Positions 1-8,045 are shown, numbered from the stretch's first letter. The stretch: DNA of 22,318 nucleotides from CAZNGF01 sp964572855 (GCA_964572855.1 CAZNGF010000053.1:1-22318); one strand, 5' to 3'. Translations and numbers: made by a program. The notes: a model not told the origin generated them from the sequence alone.

Positions 1-63
1 GTGCGCATGCGCGAGCTGCCCTTCACGCCGGAGAAGGTGCTGCGGGCGTTGGGGAGGATGTAA
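1..63 (+). CDS. C-terminal end of a xanthine-dehydrogenase-family molybdopterin subunit (partial)
   Basis: The frame is open from base 1 and stops at TAA 61-63. It encodes about 20 residues containing MRELPFTPEKVLRAL. This resembles the usual extreme C-terminus of XDH/CO-dehydrogenase large subunits (xRELPxTPExVLxAL). The complete XDH large subunit on the opposite strand ends in a related way (NEIPLLPERIFEHL), which supports the family call. Only the tail is inside the window, so substrate and completeness cannot be judged. It would be a second XDH-like large subunit, converging on the minus-strand xdh operon. The identification is from a short tail and is an inference. Confidence 0.5.
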   Translation: MRMRELPFTPEKVLRALGRM

Positions 64-68
64 TCAAA

Positions 69-100
69 ATGCAGGGGCGGTTTGCGAACCGCCCCTGCAT
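69..100. repeat. Perfect palindromic hairpin in front of hicB
   Basis: The arms ATGCAGGGGCGGTT and AACCGCCCCTGCAT pair over 14 bp around a TGCG loop. It begins 5 bases after the stop of the upstream gene and ends 9 bases before the hicB ATG, so it probably lies in the hicBA 5' leader. There is no T-run on either side, so it is not a classical intrinsic terminator. The AGGGGC/GCCCCT text matches the palindromes at 9780-9879 and 12069-12090, suggesting a dispersed repeat family. Confidence 0.7.
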
Positions 101-109
101 AAGGAAAAC

Positions 110-331
110 ATGCCAAAGCTCGAAGACTACACAATCGTGATTCGGCCGGACGACAACGGCACGTTTGTTGCCTACGTGCCAGCTATTCCCGGCTGTCATG
201 CTTGGGGTAAGACGTCGGATGAGGCTCGGGACGAATTATCGAACGTGTTCGACATGATCAAAGAAGAATACGAAGCGGAAGGCCGCTCGCTCCCCGAGGA
301 CGTCAAGCTCACCGTCTCACATGCCGGCTAA
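110..331 (+). CDS. hicB: HicB-family antitoxin
   Basis: The 73-residue protein has the HicB-like fold signature: a strand (YTIVIRPDDNGTFVAYVP) followed by the conserved IPGCHAWGKTSDEA and an amphipathic helix. In known systems HicB neutralises the HicA mRNA interferase and represses its own operon. The usual C-terminal DNA-binding extension of longer HicB proteins is absent, as in the short HicB subfamily. A start at ATG 110 has AAGGA just upstream. The stop overlaps the hicA start by 11 bases, so the two genes are translationally coupled in the hicB-hicA order, the reverse of the E. coli hicAB order. Confidence 0.85.
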   Translation: MPKLEDYTIVIRPDDNGTFVAYVPAIPGCHAWGKTSDEARDELSNVFDMIKEEYEAEGRSLPEDVKLTVSHAG

Positions 332-533
332 AGCCAGAGACCTCATGCGAGTAGCGAAGAAACTGGGGTTTGAACAGACAAGACAAAAGGGCAGCCACGC
401 ACGGTGGAAACACTCGGATGGTCGTGCGACGACCATCCCCCTCCACGGTGAAACCGAAATCGGCGGCTGGCTGTTCTACGAGATCCTAAAGCAGCTAGGG
501 ATTACAGAACAGGAGTTTCAACAGCTTAGGTAA
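321..533 (+). CDS. hicA: HicA-family mRNA interferase toxin
   Basis: The 70-residue basic protein has the double-stranded-RNA-binding-like HicA fold. It contains the conserved G-S-H motif (GSHARWKH, catalytic His26) followed by a strand (TTIPLHGETEIGGW) and the terminal LKQLGI helix. HicA toxins cleave mRNA in a ribosome-independent way until bound by HicB. The ATG at 321 lies inside the end of hicB. The 3' end overlaps the convergent XDH FAD-subunit gene by 8 bases (526-533). All key residues are present, so the toxin looks intact. Confidence 0.85.
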   Translation: MPAKARDLMRVAKKLGFEQTRQKGSHARWKHSDGRATTIPLHGETEIGGWLFYEILKQLGITEQEFQQLR

Positions 534-1401
534 ACGCTCCCTCCACGCTGGTTCTCAGGAAATCCCGCACCAGATTGGCCGTCACCCTGCGGCGGTAGTT
601 GGCGTTGGAGCGGAGGTCGTCGATGGGGGAGATCTCGTCCTGGACCGCTTCGGCGGCGCGGGTGATGAGCTCGGGCGTGAGCGTCTGGCCGCGCAGGAGG
701 GATTCGGTCTCGGCCGCCCGCAGCGTGTGCGGGGCGACGCTGGCCAAGACGAGACGGACGTCCTCGATTACTTGATCTGCGCTCAGCCTGACCCGCGCGG
801 CCAGCAGCGTCTTGGAGATGGCCTGGAAGCGGCGCGTGCCGACCTTGCGGTAGTAGTCGCGCCAGCCGGGCTCGGGTGCGGGGAGCTTGACCGCCGTGAC
901 CAGCTCGTCGGGCTGGCGATCCATCCGCTTGTAGCCGCTGTAGAACGCGTGCAGCGGGACCTCGCGCGTCCCCTTGGCACTGGAGAGTTCCAGCACGGCG
1001 TCGTGGGCCATGAGCGCCGGGACGCCGTCGGCGGCCGGGGAGGCGTTGACGACGTTGCCGATCCAGGTGGCCCGGCTCTGCAGCGCCAGCGTGCTCACCT
1101 CGCGCGCGGCCGCGGCCAGCATGGGGAAGTCTTGACAGGCGGCGACGTGGCGCGCGTGGCGGTAGGTCGAAAGCGGCCCCAGGACCAAGTGACCGTTCTC
1201 CAAGCTTGGTTCCCGCTCGATATCCTGGAGCGCGTAGAGGTTCAAGAGCGTGGTCGGCTCGAAGTCGCCCGATTCCATGTAGACTAACACGTCCGTCCCG
1301 CCGGCCAGCGGCGTGACCGCTTCGTCGCCGTCGAGCGCGGCCAGCGCCTCCTGCAGCGAGCGGGGATTGAGGACCGGGAAATCCGGCAAGTAGGCCCTCA
1401 T
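526..1401 (-). CDS. Xanthine dehydrogenase family FAD-binding subunit
   Basis: A 291-residue protein of the CoxM/XdhB type. It has the FAD pyrophosphate-binding motif PLAGGTDVLV (31-40) and the second FAD motif TWIGNVVNASPAADGVPAL (112-130; usually T-I/L-G-G-N), then the CO-dehydrogenase flavoprotein C-terminal domain. It passes electrons from the [2Fe-2S] subunit to the final acceptor in the three-subunit molybdenum hydroxylase. The start codon overlaps the stop of the [2Fe-2S] gene as ATGA (1398-1401), so it is the last gene of the operon. The substrate (xanthine, another purine, nicotinate or an aldehyde) cannot be told from this subunit. Confidence 0.88.
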   Translation of the reverse strand: MRAYLPDFPVLNPRSLQEALAALDGDEAVTPLAGGTDVLVYMESGDFEPTTLLNLYALQDIEREPSLENGHLVLGPLSTYRHARHVAACQDFPMLAAAAREVSTLALQSRATWIGNVVNASPAADGVPALMAHDAVLELSSAKGTREVPLHAFYSGYKRMDRQPDELVTAVKLPAPEPGWRDYYRKVGTRRFQAISKTLLAARVRLSADQVIEDVRLVLASVAPHTLRAAETESLLRGQTLTPELITRAAEAVQDEISPIDDLRSNANYRRRVTANLVRDFLRTSVEGAFT

Positions 1402-1907
1402 GTTCCGCGCTCCTCATCCCAGGGCGGGACGGGCTTGCCGGTCCTTTTGAACGCCTCCTCGACCGACGAAAAAATGCGGATGTAGCCCGTGCAGCGGCAC
1501 TGGTTCCCGGCCAGCGCCTCGCGCAGGCTTGATGCGCTCTCGGGGTGCTCCAGGTAGTAGGCGGCCGACATCAGCATCCCCGGCGTGCAGATACCGCACT
1601 GCGCGCCGCCCTCCTCGTTGAACGCCTCCTGCATCGGGTGCAGCATGTCGCCTGAGGCCAGTCCCTCGACCGTCGTGACGCGCGCGCCGTCGGCCTGACA
1701 GGCGGGGATCATGCAGGCCAGCGCCGGCAGGTCGTCAACAAGAACGGTACACGCCCCGCACTCGCCCTCGCCGCAGCCCTCCTTGGTGCCCGTCAGTCCC
1801 AGATCCTCGCGCAGCAGATCGAGCAGGCGCTTCATGGGCCAGACGGTGGCGCTGCGCGCCTGGCCGTTGACGGTGAGTCGTATCGTTGCCTTCTCTGCCG
1901 TGCTCAT
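1398..1907 (-). CDS. Xanthine dehydrogenase family [2Fe-2S] subunit
   Basis: A 169-residue ferredoxin-type small subunit (CoxS/XdhC type). The plant-type cluster ligands are C45, C50, C53 and C65 (CGEGECGACTV...LAC). The second, proximal cluster ligands are C104, C107, C137 and C139 (CGIC...CRC). All eight cysteines are present. It relays electrons from the molybdopterin centre to FAD. The frame is open further upstream, but that part overlaps the large subunit. ATG 1907, one base after the large-subunit stop, gives the normal family length. The order large, FeS, FAD is transcribed as one unit. Confidence 0.92.
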   Translation of the reverse strand: MSTAEKATIRLTVNGQARSATVWPMKRLLDLLREDLGLTGTKEGCGEGECGACTVLVDDLPALACMIPACQADGARVTTVEGLASGDMLHPMQEAFNEEGGAQCGICTPGMLMSAAYYLEHPESASSLREALAGNQCRCTGYIRIFSSVEEAFKRTGKPVPPWDEERGT

Positions 1908-1908
1908 C

Positions 1909-4242
1909 TCATGCGACCGGTGCGCGGTCTGCCTCCAGGTGCTCAAAGATGCGCTCGGGCAGCAGCGGAATCTCGTTGATGAAGCGCCCGCCGAGCGCGT
2001 GGGCCACGGCCGCGGCCAGCGCGGGCGCGGGGCCGTCGATGGGCAGCTCGCCGATGCCCTTGGCCGCGTACGGCCCGTAGTTCTCGTAGGGGAACTCCAC
2101 GAACTCCACGTCCATGTCGGGTGTGTCGGCCGAGGTCGGGATGATGTAGTTGGTGTACTGGCAGTTGGCCATCGCGCCCTCTTCCAGCACGGTGTCCTCG
2201 TAGAGCGCATAGCCCAGGGCTTGCGCGTTGCCGCCCTCGATCTGGCCGGCGGCCAGGATCGGGTTCAAGATCCGGCCGGCCTCGACCACGGAGACGAAGT
2301 CCGTGCAGCGCGCGGCGTAGGTGGTCAGGTCGAGCTCAACCGCGACCACGTCGCACTTCCAGGCGTAGGCGCTGTAGGCCGAGCCCCTGTAATTCTCCTC
2401 GTCCCACTGCATCGTCTCGGGCTGCTGGAAGCCCACCTCGACGTAGAGCGGCTCGTCGTGCGCTTGCGCGTAGCGCCGGGCCGCGGCCTGAAAGTCCCCG
2501 GGCGCGTGCTCGGCCGGCAAGCCCGCTTCCGTCCGCAACGTCTCCAGCAGCCGTTCGCAGGCGCGCTTGACCAGCCCGCCCACGACCATGGTCGTGCGCG
2601 AGGCCACCGTGGGCCCGCTGTCGGGCACGGCGGCCGTGTCGGGCTGGGCTTTCGTGATCCACTCGGGCGGGACGTTGAGCGCTTCGGATGCGATCTGCAC
2701 GAAGGTCGTAATCGTGCCCTGGCCGTACTCCACTTGCCCGGCGCGAATGTCCACATGGCCGTTTGAATCGAGCGCGAGCCCGAGGCGCGAGGCCAGCACG
2801 ACCTCGCCCTTGCCCGTGAAGCCGCTGCCGTGGAAGTAGAGCGACAGACCGATCCCGCGGCGCTTGAGCCCGCCGCGGGCTTCTTGCTCGCGGTTGAATT
2901 GTGCAAATGCCATGCGCTTGTCGGGGTAGTCGCTCTTCTCCAGCGCGCGCTCCAGCAGCATGTCCAGATCGATGCGCTCGCGGATGAGTTGCCCCGTGGG
3001 CATGAGGTCCTCGGGCCGGTAGAGGTTCTTGCGGCGCAGCTCGGCCGGGTCGATCCCCATTTCATGGGCGCAACGGTTCAGGTGCAGCTCGAGCGCGAAG
3101 ATCGACTGCGGCGCGCCGAAGCCCCTGTAGGCGCCGAACGGGTTCGAGTTGGTGAGCCAGGCCCGCGCCCGGGCGCTGGTGTGCGCGCAGCGGTAGGGCC
3201 CCCAGGAGTGCAGCACGCCGCGCGAGAGCACGATGGCCGAGAGCGTTTTATAAGCGCCCGCGTTCAGGTGGAAGTCGATCGCGAGCGCGTGCAGCGTCCC
3301 GTCGGCCTTGAAGCCGGCCTTGACCGTCGTGCGCGAGGGGTGGCGCTTGGTGGTGGCCCACAGGTCCTCCTGGCGGTCGTAGACCATGCGCACGGGGGTG
3401 CCGCCGGCCTTCCAGCTGAGCAGCGCGGCGTGGCCGCCCAGCATGTTGGGATACTCCTCCTTGCCGCCGAAGCCGCCGCCGGTCTCGGTCTGCACGACAC
3501 GGACCCGGTCGTGGCTGATGCCAAACAGCGGCGCCACGGCCTTGACCACGTAGAACGGGCACTGCAGCGTGCCCCAGAGGTTGACGCGCTCGATTTCGCC
3601 TTCGGGGGTGAACTCGACCTGCGAGACCATGGCGTGCGGCTCGATGTAGAGCTGTTCGGCCGCGCCCGTGCGGTAGGTCTGCTCGCACACGAAGTCGCAC
3701 GCGTCCCAGGCCGACTGCGGCACTTCGTCGAGCCCGACGCGGTACTCCTTCACCAGGTTGTCGTCCTGCAGCACGACCTCGCCGCGCTCGGCCTGCTCGA
3801 TTTCGAAGATGGCCGGCAGCGGCTCGGCCTCGATCGAGACGTGGCGCACGGCCTTCTCGACCAGCTCCTTGTCGGGGTGGGCGATCAGGGCCACGGGCTC
3901 GGCCTTGTGCATGATCTCGCGCTCGCACAGGAAGGGCTGGTCGAGCTCGACCAGCGTCACGGCGTTCTGGCCCGGGATGTCCTCGGCCGTGACCACGACG
4001 AACTCGTCCCAGGGGACGCCGGGCTCGAAGTGGATCTTCTTGATCAGGGCGTGGGCGACTTCCGAGCGGATCGTCTTGCCGTAGAGATGGCCTTCGGTCT
4101 TGAAATCGTCGGCGTAGACGGCGCGGCCGGTGACTTTGCTGACGCCCTCGGGGCGCTTGACGTTCTTGCCCAGTTGGCGGAAGCGATCTGCTTTCGAGAC
4201 CGTGCGGCGCACGATCTCGTCCTCGCGGCGGCGTGGTTTCAT
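1909..4242 (-). CDS. Xanthine dehydrogenase family molybdopterin-binding subunit
   Basis: A 777-residue catalytic subunit. It has an N-terminal hammerhead domain (GRAVYADDF near residue 45) and then two Mo-cofactor-binding domains. Visible motifs are GGGFGGKEEYPN near 255, AYRGFGAPQ near 370, the glutamine-rich EYGQGT loop, and KGIGELP near 728, which carries the catalytic glutamate. AYRGFG fits the XDH/aldehyde-oxidase branch rather than CO dehydrogenase, which has AYRCSFR. The start at 4242 is chosen because GAGG sits 6 bases upstream. An in-frame ATG at 4260 is possible, and longer versions would overlap proA. It lies 49 bp after proA and 1 bp before the FeS gene. It is probably a purine or N-heterocycle hydroxylase; the substrate is uncertain. 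Confidence 0.9.
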   Translation of the reverse strand: MKPRRREDEIVRRTVSKADRFRQLGKNVKRPEGVSKVTGRAVYADDFKTEGHLYGKTIRSEVAHALIKKIHFEPGVPWDEFVVVTAEDIPGQNAVTLVELDQPFLCEREIMHKAEPVALIAHPDKELVEKAVRHVSIEAEPLPAIFEIEQAERGEVVLQDDNLVKEYRVGLDEVPQSAWDACDFVCEQTYRTGAAEQLYIEPHAMVSQVEFTPEGEIERVNLWGTLQCPFYVVKAVAPLFGISHDRVRVVQTETGGGFGGKEEYPNMLGGHAALLSWKAGGTPVRMVYDRQEDLWATTKRHPSRTTVKAGFKADGTLHALAIDFHLNAGAYKTLSAIVLSRGVLHSWGPYRCAHTSARARAWLTNSNPFGAYRGFGAPQSIFALELHLNRCAHEMGIDPAELRRKNLYRPEDLMPTGQLIRERIDLDMLLERALEKSDYPDKRMAFAQFNREQEARGGLKRRGIGLSLYFHGSGFTGKGEVVLASRLGLALDSNGHVDIRAGQVEYGQGTITTFVQIASEALNVPPEWITKAQPDTAAVPDSGPTVASRTTMVVGGLVKRACERLLETLRTEAGLPAEHAPGDFQAAARRYAQAHDEPLYVEVGFQQPETMQWDEENYRGSAYSAYAWKCDVVAVELDLTTYAARCTDFVSVVEAGRILNPILAAGQIEGGNAQALGYALYEDTVLEEGAMANCQYTNYIIPTSADTPDMDVEFVEFPYENYGPYAAKGIGELPIDGPAPALAAAVAHALGGRFINEIPLLPERIFEHLEADRAPVA

Positions 4243-4291
4243 GAAAATCCTCGTCCGCATTGTGCCGATTTCGGGCGCGTTTGCAACGGGG

Positions 4292-5557
4292 CTAGCCGCG
4301 CGCCTGGCCCTGACCCAGCACGACGAACTTCTGGGTGGTGAGCTCGCGCAGGCCCATGGGGCCGAAGGCGTGCAGCTTGGTCGTGCTGATACCGATCTCG
4401 GCGCCCAGACCCAGTTGGCCGCCGTCGTTGAAGCGCGTTGAGGCGTTGACCAGCACGCAGGAGGAGTTGACGCGCCGCAGGAAGGCCTGGGCGCGTGTGT
4501 GGCTCTCGGTGACGATCGCCTCGGTGTGCAGCGAGCCGTAGCGCTCGATGTGCTCAATCGCCGCGTCCATGTCGGGCACGACGCGCACGGCCAGCACGAG
4601 GTCCAGGTATTCCTCTTGCCAGTCGTCCTCGCTGGCAGGGACGACGTCGGGCACGAGCGCCCGCGTCCGCTGGCAGCCGCGCACCTCGACGCCTTCCGCC
4701 CGCAGCGCGGTCACGGCGCGGGGCAGGAAGTCTTGCGCGATGCCCTCGTGGACCAGCAGCGTCTCCAGCGCGTTGCACACGCTCGGGCGCTGGACCTTGC
4801 CGTCGACGGTCAGCTTGACGGCCATCTCGAGGTCGCAGCCGTCGTCGGCGTAGAGGTGGCACACGCCCTTGTAGTGCTTGATCACGGGGATTCTGGATTT
4901 CTCGGCCACGGCGCGGATGAGCCCCTCGCCGCCGCGCGGGATGACCAGATCGATCTCGTCCTCCATGCCCAGCAGCTCGTCCACGGCCGCCCGCTCCGTG
5001 GTCGGGACGAGCTGGATCACCCCGGTCGGCAGGCCGGCCGCTTCCAGCGCCTCGCCCCAGAGCCCGGCGATCGCCGTGTTGGCGTGGAACGCCTCCGAGC
5101 CGCCGCGCAGCAGCACCGCGTTGCCGCTCTTGAGGCAGAGCCCGGCGGCCTCGGCCGTCACGTTGGGTCGCGCCTCGTAGATCATCAGGATCACGCCCAG
5201 CGGGATGCGCATGCGGCCCACCTGCAGCCCGTTGGGGCGCGCGCGCAGCTCGCTGAGCTCGCCCACGGGGTCGGGGAGCTGAACCAGCTCGCGCAGCGCC
5301 CGGCTCATGCCGGCCACCCGCTCGGGCGTGAGCTTGAGCCGGTCGAGCAGGGCGTCGGAGAGGCCCTTGGCGCGGCCGGCCTCCAGGTCGCGCGCGATGG
5401 CCTCCAGCATCGGCTCGACCGACGCGTCCAGCCGCGCGGCCATCGCCTCCAGCGCGGCGTCCTTGGGGGCGCTCGGGGCCGCGGCGGCGGCACGGGAGGC
5501 CGTCCGGGCCGCGCGGGCCAACTCCGGCATCGACTGGGTCTGCGTGCTCCGGGTCAT
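4292..5557 (-). CDS. proA: Gamma-glutamyl phosphate reductase
   Basis: A 421-residue enzyme, close to the family norm of about 417. It makes glutamate-5-semialdehyde from gamma-glutamyl phosphate in proline synthesis. Diagnostic segments are the IPLGVILMIYEARPNVT motif, KSGNAVLLRGGSEA, the catalytic cysteine C261 in KVQRPSVCNALET, and the C-terminal NASTRFNDGGQLGLGAEIGIST. The start at ATG 5557 is preferred because a promoter ends 7 bases upstream (leaderless); GGAGGG at 13 bases is too far for a good ribosome site. An in-frame ATG at 5530 also exists. No proB is nearby. proA instead heads the xdh operon, which is unusual. Confidence 0.95.
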   Translation of the reverse strand: MTRSTQTQSMPELARAARTASRAAAAAPSAPKDAALEAMAARLDASVEPMLEAIARDLEAGRAKGLSDALLDRLKLTPERVAGMSRALRELVQLPDPVGELSELRARPNGLQVGRMRIPLGVILMIYEARPNVTAEAAGLCLKSGNAVLLRGGSEAFHANTAIAGLWGEALEAAGLPTGVIQLVPTTERAAVDELLGMEDEIDLVIPRGGEGLIRAVAEKSRIPVIKHYKGVCHLYADDGCDLEMAVKLTVDGKVQRPSVCNALETLLVHEGIAQDFLPRAVTALRAEGVEVRGCQRTRALVPDVVPASEDDWQEEYLDLVLAVRVVPDMDAAIEHIERYGSLHTEAIVTESHTRAQAFLRRVNSSCVLVNASTRFNDGGQLGLGAEIGISTTKLHAFGPMGLRELTTQKFVVLGQGQARG

Positions 5558-5564
5558 GCGGGCC

Positions 5565-5593
5565 AGTGTACCCTCCGGGGCCAAACGCGCCAA
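5565..5593 (-). promoter_or_regulatory. Predicted sigma70-type promoter of proA-xdh operon, leaderless
   Basis: Read on the minus strand: TTGGCG (5593-5588), a 17-bp spacer, TACACT (5570-5565), then 7 bases to the proA ATG. This places the expected transcription start at or within a base or two of the start codon. The same geometry recurs at four other genes in the window. Prediction from sequence only. Confidence 0.5.
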
Positions 5594-5596
5594 CGT

Positions 5597-5629
5597 GAAG
5601 CGGGGACGCGCCTCGCGCGCCCCCGCTTC
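5597..5629. repeat. Hairpin downstream of the secreted-protein gene
   Basis: The arms GAAGCGGGG and CCCCGCTTC (with one mismatch, then CGCGC/GCGCG inside) form a long GC-rich stem 30 bases after the stop of the gene ending at 5659. No T-run follows on the minus strand, so it may be a Rho-type or processing end rather than an intrinsic terminator. It lies just upstream of the proA promoter. Confidence 0.5.
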
Positions 5630-5658
5630 GTGCCATGTGCGCTGCGTCTGAGGGTCGT

Positions 5659-6453
5659 TCAGTTGGTGGAGACGTCGGCCCCCTCCGGCGCCTTCTGGAG
5701 GAAGACGTCGTAGAACATGAGGTGGATCCACTCGGTGTGCGGCGGGAAGTTGTCCGGGTCGGGCTCGGTGGAGTGGGCCACCAGGTGGAACTCGCGCCCG
5801 TCCGGTACCGTGAAGCGCGTCTTGTCCTCCAGGCTCGGGCTGTAGATCGTGCCGTCGTCGCGGCGGATCGTGCCGTCCTCGCGGCGCGCCTGCTCGGAGT
5901 ACATGAAGTGCCCGGCCAGGTTCTCGTAGGCCAGCTCACCGTTGACGTAGACGTCCAGCGGCGCCCAGCCGGCCAGGAAGTTAAACAGGTTCGGCATCAC
6001 CGGCGCCTCGTTGCCCGTGTCGCCGTGCAGCCAGGCGAACTCCTGGAAGCGCGCGCCCTCGGCGTCGAGCTTCATCTCGAGGCGGATCGTGCCCTCGAGG
6101 TACTCGTGCGTGACCTTGCGGATGCCGCTTTCCATCGTGGTGCGCTGGGCCACGAACAGCGGGCCGCTCTCGGGCGTGGTCTGGAGCGTACCCACGACCG
6201 TGCCCGCGTTGTTGCTGACGTCGAGCTCGAGCGTGGCCGTGCCCTTGAGCGGGCGCACGTTCTTGCCGTCGTAGGCGAAGTTGTCGCCGTACCCGCCGAT
6301 GATGACGGGCCGCTGCGCCTTGAGCGCCCACTGGTGCGCCTCCCCGCTCGGACCCATCTGGGCTCGGGTGTCCTGCAGCCCCCAGCCGCCGAACCCCGCC
6401 GCCACGCCCACGACCAGCGCCGCCACGACAAACCGCCTCAACGTGCTCTGCAT
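5659..6453 (-). CDS. Secreted protein of unknown function
   Basis: A 264-residue protein that I do not recognise. Residues 1-32 look like a Sec signal peptide (MQSTLRRF, then a hydrophobic run VVAALVVGVAAG, with ALA-type positions near DTRAQ). The mature part is rich in strands and charged residues (VIIGGYGDNFAYDGKNVRPLKG, TATLELDVSNNAGTVVGTL). It ends with aromatic-rich EWIHLMFYDVFLQKAPEG, which suggests a beta-sandwich exported protein. The start at 6453 has a strong AAAGGAGG 4 bases upstream; the longer open frame upstream is rejected. The gene stands alone, divergent from the SsnA-like gene. No catalytic motif was seen. Confidence 0.75.
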   Translation of the reverse strand: MQSTLRRFVVAALVVGVAAGFGGWGLQDTRAQMGPSGEAHQWALKAQRPVIIGGYGDNFAYDGKNVRPLKGTATLELDVSNNAGTVVGTLQTTPESGPLFVAQRTTMESGIRKVTHEYLEGTIRLEMKLDAEGARFQEFAWLHGDTGNEAPVMPNLFNFLAGWAPLDVYVNGELAYENLAGHFMYSEQARREDGTIRRDDGTIYSPSLEDKTRFTVPDGREFHLVAHSTEPDPDNFPPHTEWIHLMFYDVFLQKAPEGADVSTN

Positions 6454-6506
6454 ACGGCCTCCTTTGCGTGTCCTCTGGATCAAATCTAGAGGGGCAAAAG
6501 GGGGGC

Positions 6507-6528
6507 GGCTGTCAGCCAGCTTACAGCC
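6507..6528. promoter_or_regulatory. Inverted repeat in the divergent intergenic region
   Basis: GGCTGT and ACAGCC are separated by 10 bases, lying between the divergent secreted-protein and aminohydrolase genes and upstream of the ssnA-like -35 box. It could be an operator; no binding factor can be named. Confidence 0.25.
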
Positions 6529-6541
6529 CGTGCGGGTCGCT

Positions 6542-6569
6542 TTGTCAACGGGCGTCGATGCGCTATCAT
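6542..6569 (+). promoter_or_regulatory. Predicted sigma70-type promoter of the SsnA-like gene
   Basis: TTGTCA (6542-6547), a 16-bp spacer, TATCAT (6564-6569). It is followed by a leader of about 25 bases with GGAGG before the ATG at 6602. Each box matches the consensus at 5 of 6 positions. Confidence 0.6.
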
Positions 6570-6601
6570 GCCCCGACGACCCGCACGCAAGGAGGATTCG
6601 T

Positions 6602-7945
6602 ATGCTTCTCATCCACAACGCGCGCGTCTGGACCAACGACGGCGCGCTCATCGACGACGGGTTCGTGGCGGTCAAGGACGGGACGATCCAACGGGTCGGC
6701 GCGAGCAGCGAACTCACGCAGGAGATCCGGGCGCAAGCCGAGGGAAACACCGTGGACGCGGGCGGCCAACTGCTCATGCCGGGGCTGGTCAACGCCCACA
6801 CCCACCTCTACAGCGCGCTAGCGCGCGGCATGGCCATTTCGGGCATCGAGCCCTACAGCTTCCGCGACATCCTGGAGCAGCTCTGGTGGCGGCTGGACCG
6901 CGCGCTCGACGCCGAGAGCATCTATGCAAGCGGCCTGGTGGGCGCAGCCGAGCTGCTCAAGAGCGGGGTCACAACGCTGGTGGACCACCACGCCAGCCCC
7001 AACGCGATCCCCGGCAGCTTGCGCCAGCTACAGCGCGCCGTCGTGGACGAGCTCGGGATGCGCGCCTGCCTCTGCTACGAGATCACGAACCGCAACGGGG
7101 ACAAGGGCGCCGAGGCCGGCATCCGCGAAAACCTGGACTACTTCGACCAGGTGCGCGCCTCGGCCAACGACCGGCTGGGCGCGGTTGTTGGCTTGCACGC
7201 CTCCTTTACGGTCTCGGACCCCACGTTCCGCAAGCTGTTCGACGCGATGGGCGAGCGCGAGGTGGGCTACCACATCCACGGCTCGGAGGGGCCCGAGGAC
7301 CCGATCGACGCCACGGCCAAGTACAAAAAGCGCACGATCGAGCGTCTGGCTGATCTGGGTATCCTGGGACCGAAGACCGTGGTGGCCCACGGGGTCCACC
7401 TGAGCGAGCCCGAAAAGGATCTTCTGGCCGAGCACGATTGCATCCTGTCGCACCAGCCGCAGTCCAACATGAACAACGCCGTGGGGGCGGCCGACGTGGT
7501 CGGCATGCTCGAGCGCGGCGTGCTGGTGGGACTGGGCAACGACGGGTTCGGCTCCAACCTGCTCGACGACTTCAAGACCGCCTTTCTCCTGCAAAAGCAC
7601 GCCAGCGGCGATCCCAAGACGCTCGACATGGGGCAGATCCACCGGATCTTCTTTCACAACAACTACGAGATCACGCGCCGGCTGTTCGGGGTCCACATCG
7701 GTAAGGTCAAGCCCGAATACGCGGCCGACCTCATCCTGGTCGACTACGACCCGCCCACGCCGCTCTCCGACGACAACATGGTGGGGCACCTGATCTTCGG
7801 GCTCTGCAGCCGCTTCGACGTGACGGGCGCGTTCGTGCGGGGAACACAGGTCATGAGGGACCGGGAGGTGCTGGGCGTCGACCTCGAACGTGCCTACGCC
7901 CACGCGCGCGAACAGGCCGCCGCGCTTTGGGGTCGGATCGAGTGA
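6602..7945 (+). CDS. ssnA: SsnA-like amidohydrolase (aminohydrolase/deaminase)
   Basis: A 447-residue amidohydrolase-superfamily enzyme. Metal-site residues are visible: H66 and H68 in NAHTHLYSAL, H226 in HIHGSEG, H263 in VVAHGVHLSE and D314 in LGNDGFGSN. The overall length and the HGSEGPEDPID and SHQPQSNMNNAVG segments resemble the SsnA group, close to guanine deaminases and chlorohydrolase-type deaminases. In E. coli ssnA lies among purine-catabolism genes next to XDH-type genes. An XDH operon nearby in this window fits a purine or N-heterocycle salvage role, but the reaction is inferred. The ATG at 6602 follows AAGGAGG. It has its own promoter and is the sole gene in its unit. Confidence 0.8.
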   Translation: MLLIHNARVWTNDGALIDDGFVAVKDGTIQRVGASSELTQEIRAQAEGNTVDAGGQLLMPGLVNAHTHLYSALARGMAISGIEPYSFRDILEQLWWRLDRALDAESIYASGLVGAAELLKSGVTTLVDHHASPNAIPGSLRQLQRAVVDELGMRACLCYEITNRNGDKGAEAGIRENLDYFDQVRASANDRLGAVVGLHASFTVSDPTFRKLFDAMGEREVGYHIHGSEGPEDPIDATAKYKKRTIERLADLGILGPKTVVAHGVHLSEPEKDLLAEHDCILSHQPQSNMNNAVGAADVVGMLERGVLVGLGNDGFGSNLLDDFKTAFLLQKHASGDPKTLDMGQIHRIFFHNNYEITRRLFGVHIGKVKPEYAADLILVDYDPPTPLSDDNMVGHLIFGLCSRFDVTGAFVRGTQVMRDREVLGVDLERAYAHAREQAAALWGRIE

Positions 7946-8045
7946 AACGCGCTGTCCGAGGGTCTTGGACCGCCAAGGGCGGGGGCAAGTCCGAAGGGAA
8001 TTGGTCTGCGGAAGAAGATTCACGCAAATGCGCGTTCCCTTCCTA

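Noticed and set aside
2830..4341. Long plus-strand open frame of about 500 codons opposite the XDH large subunit
   Set aside because: It is a GC-skew shadow of the real gene. Its translation is low-complexity and rich in Arg, Val, Gly and His without motifs, while the minus strand has full catalytic motifs.
5597..5629. Intrinsic terminator for the secreted-protein gene
   Set aside because: The hairpin is good but no T-run follows on the minus strand, so it is listed only as a hairpin.
4499..5713. Long plus-strand open frame opposite proA
   Set aside because: Antisense shadow. The proA reading frame has the complete family signature, including the catalytic Cys.
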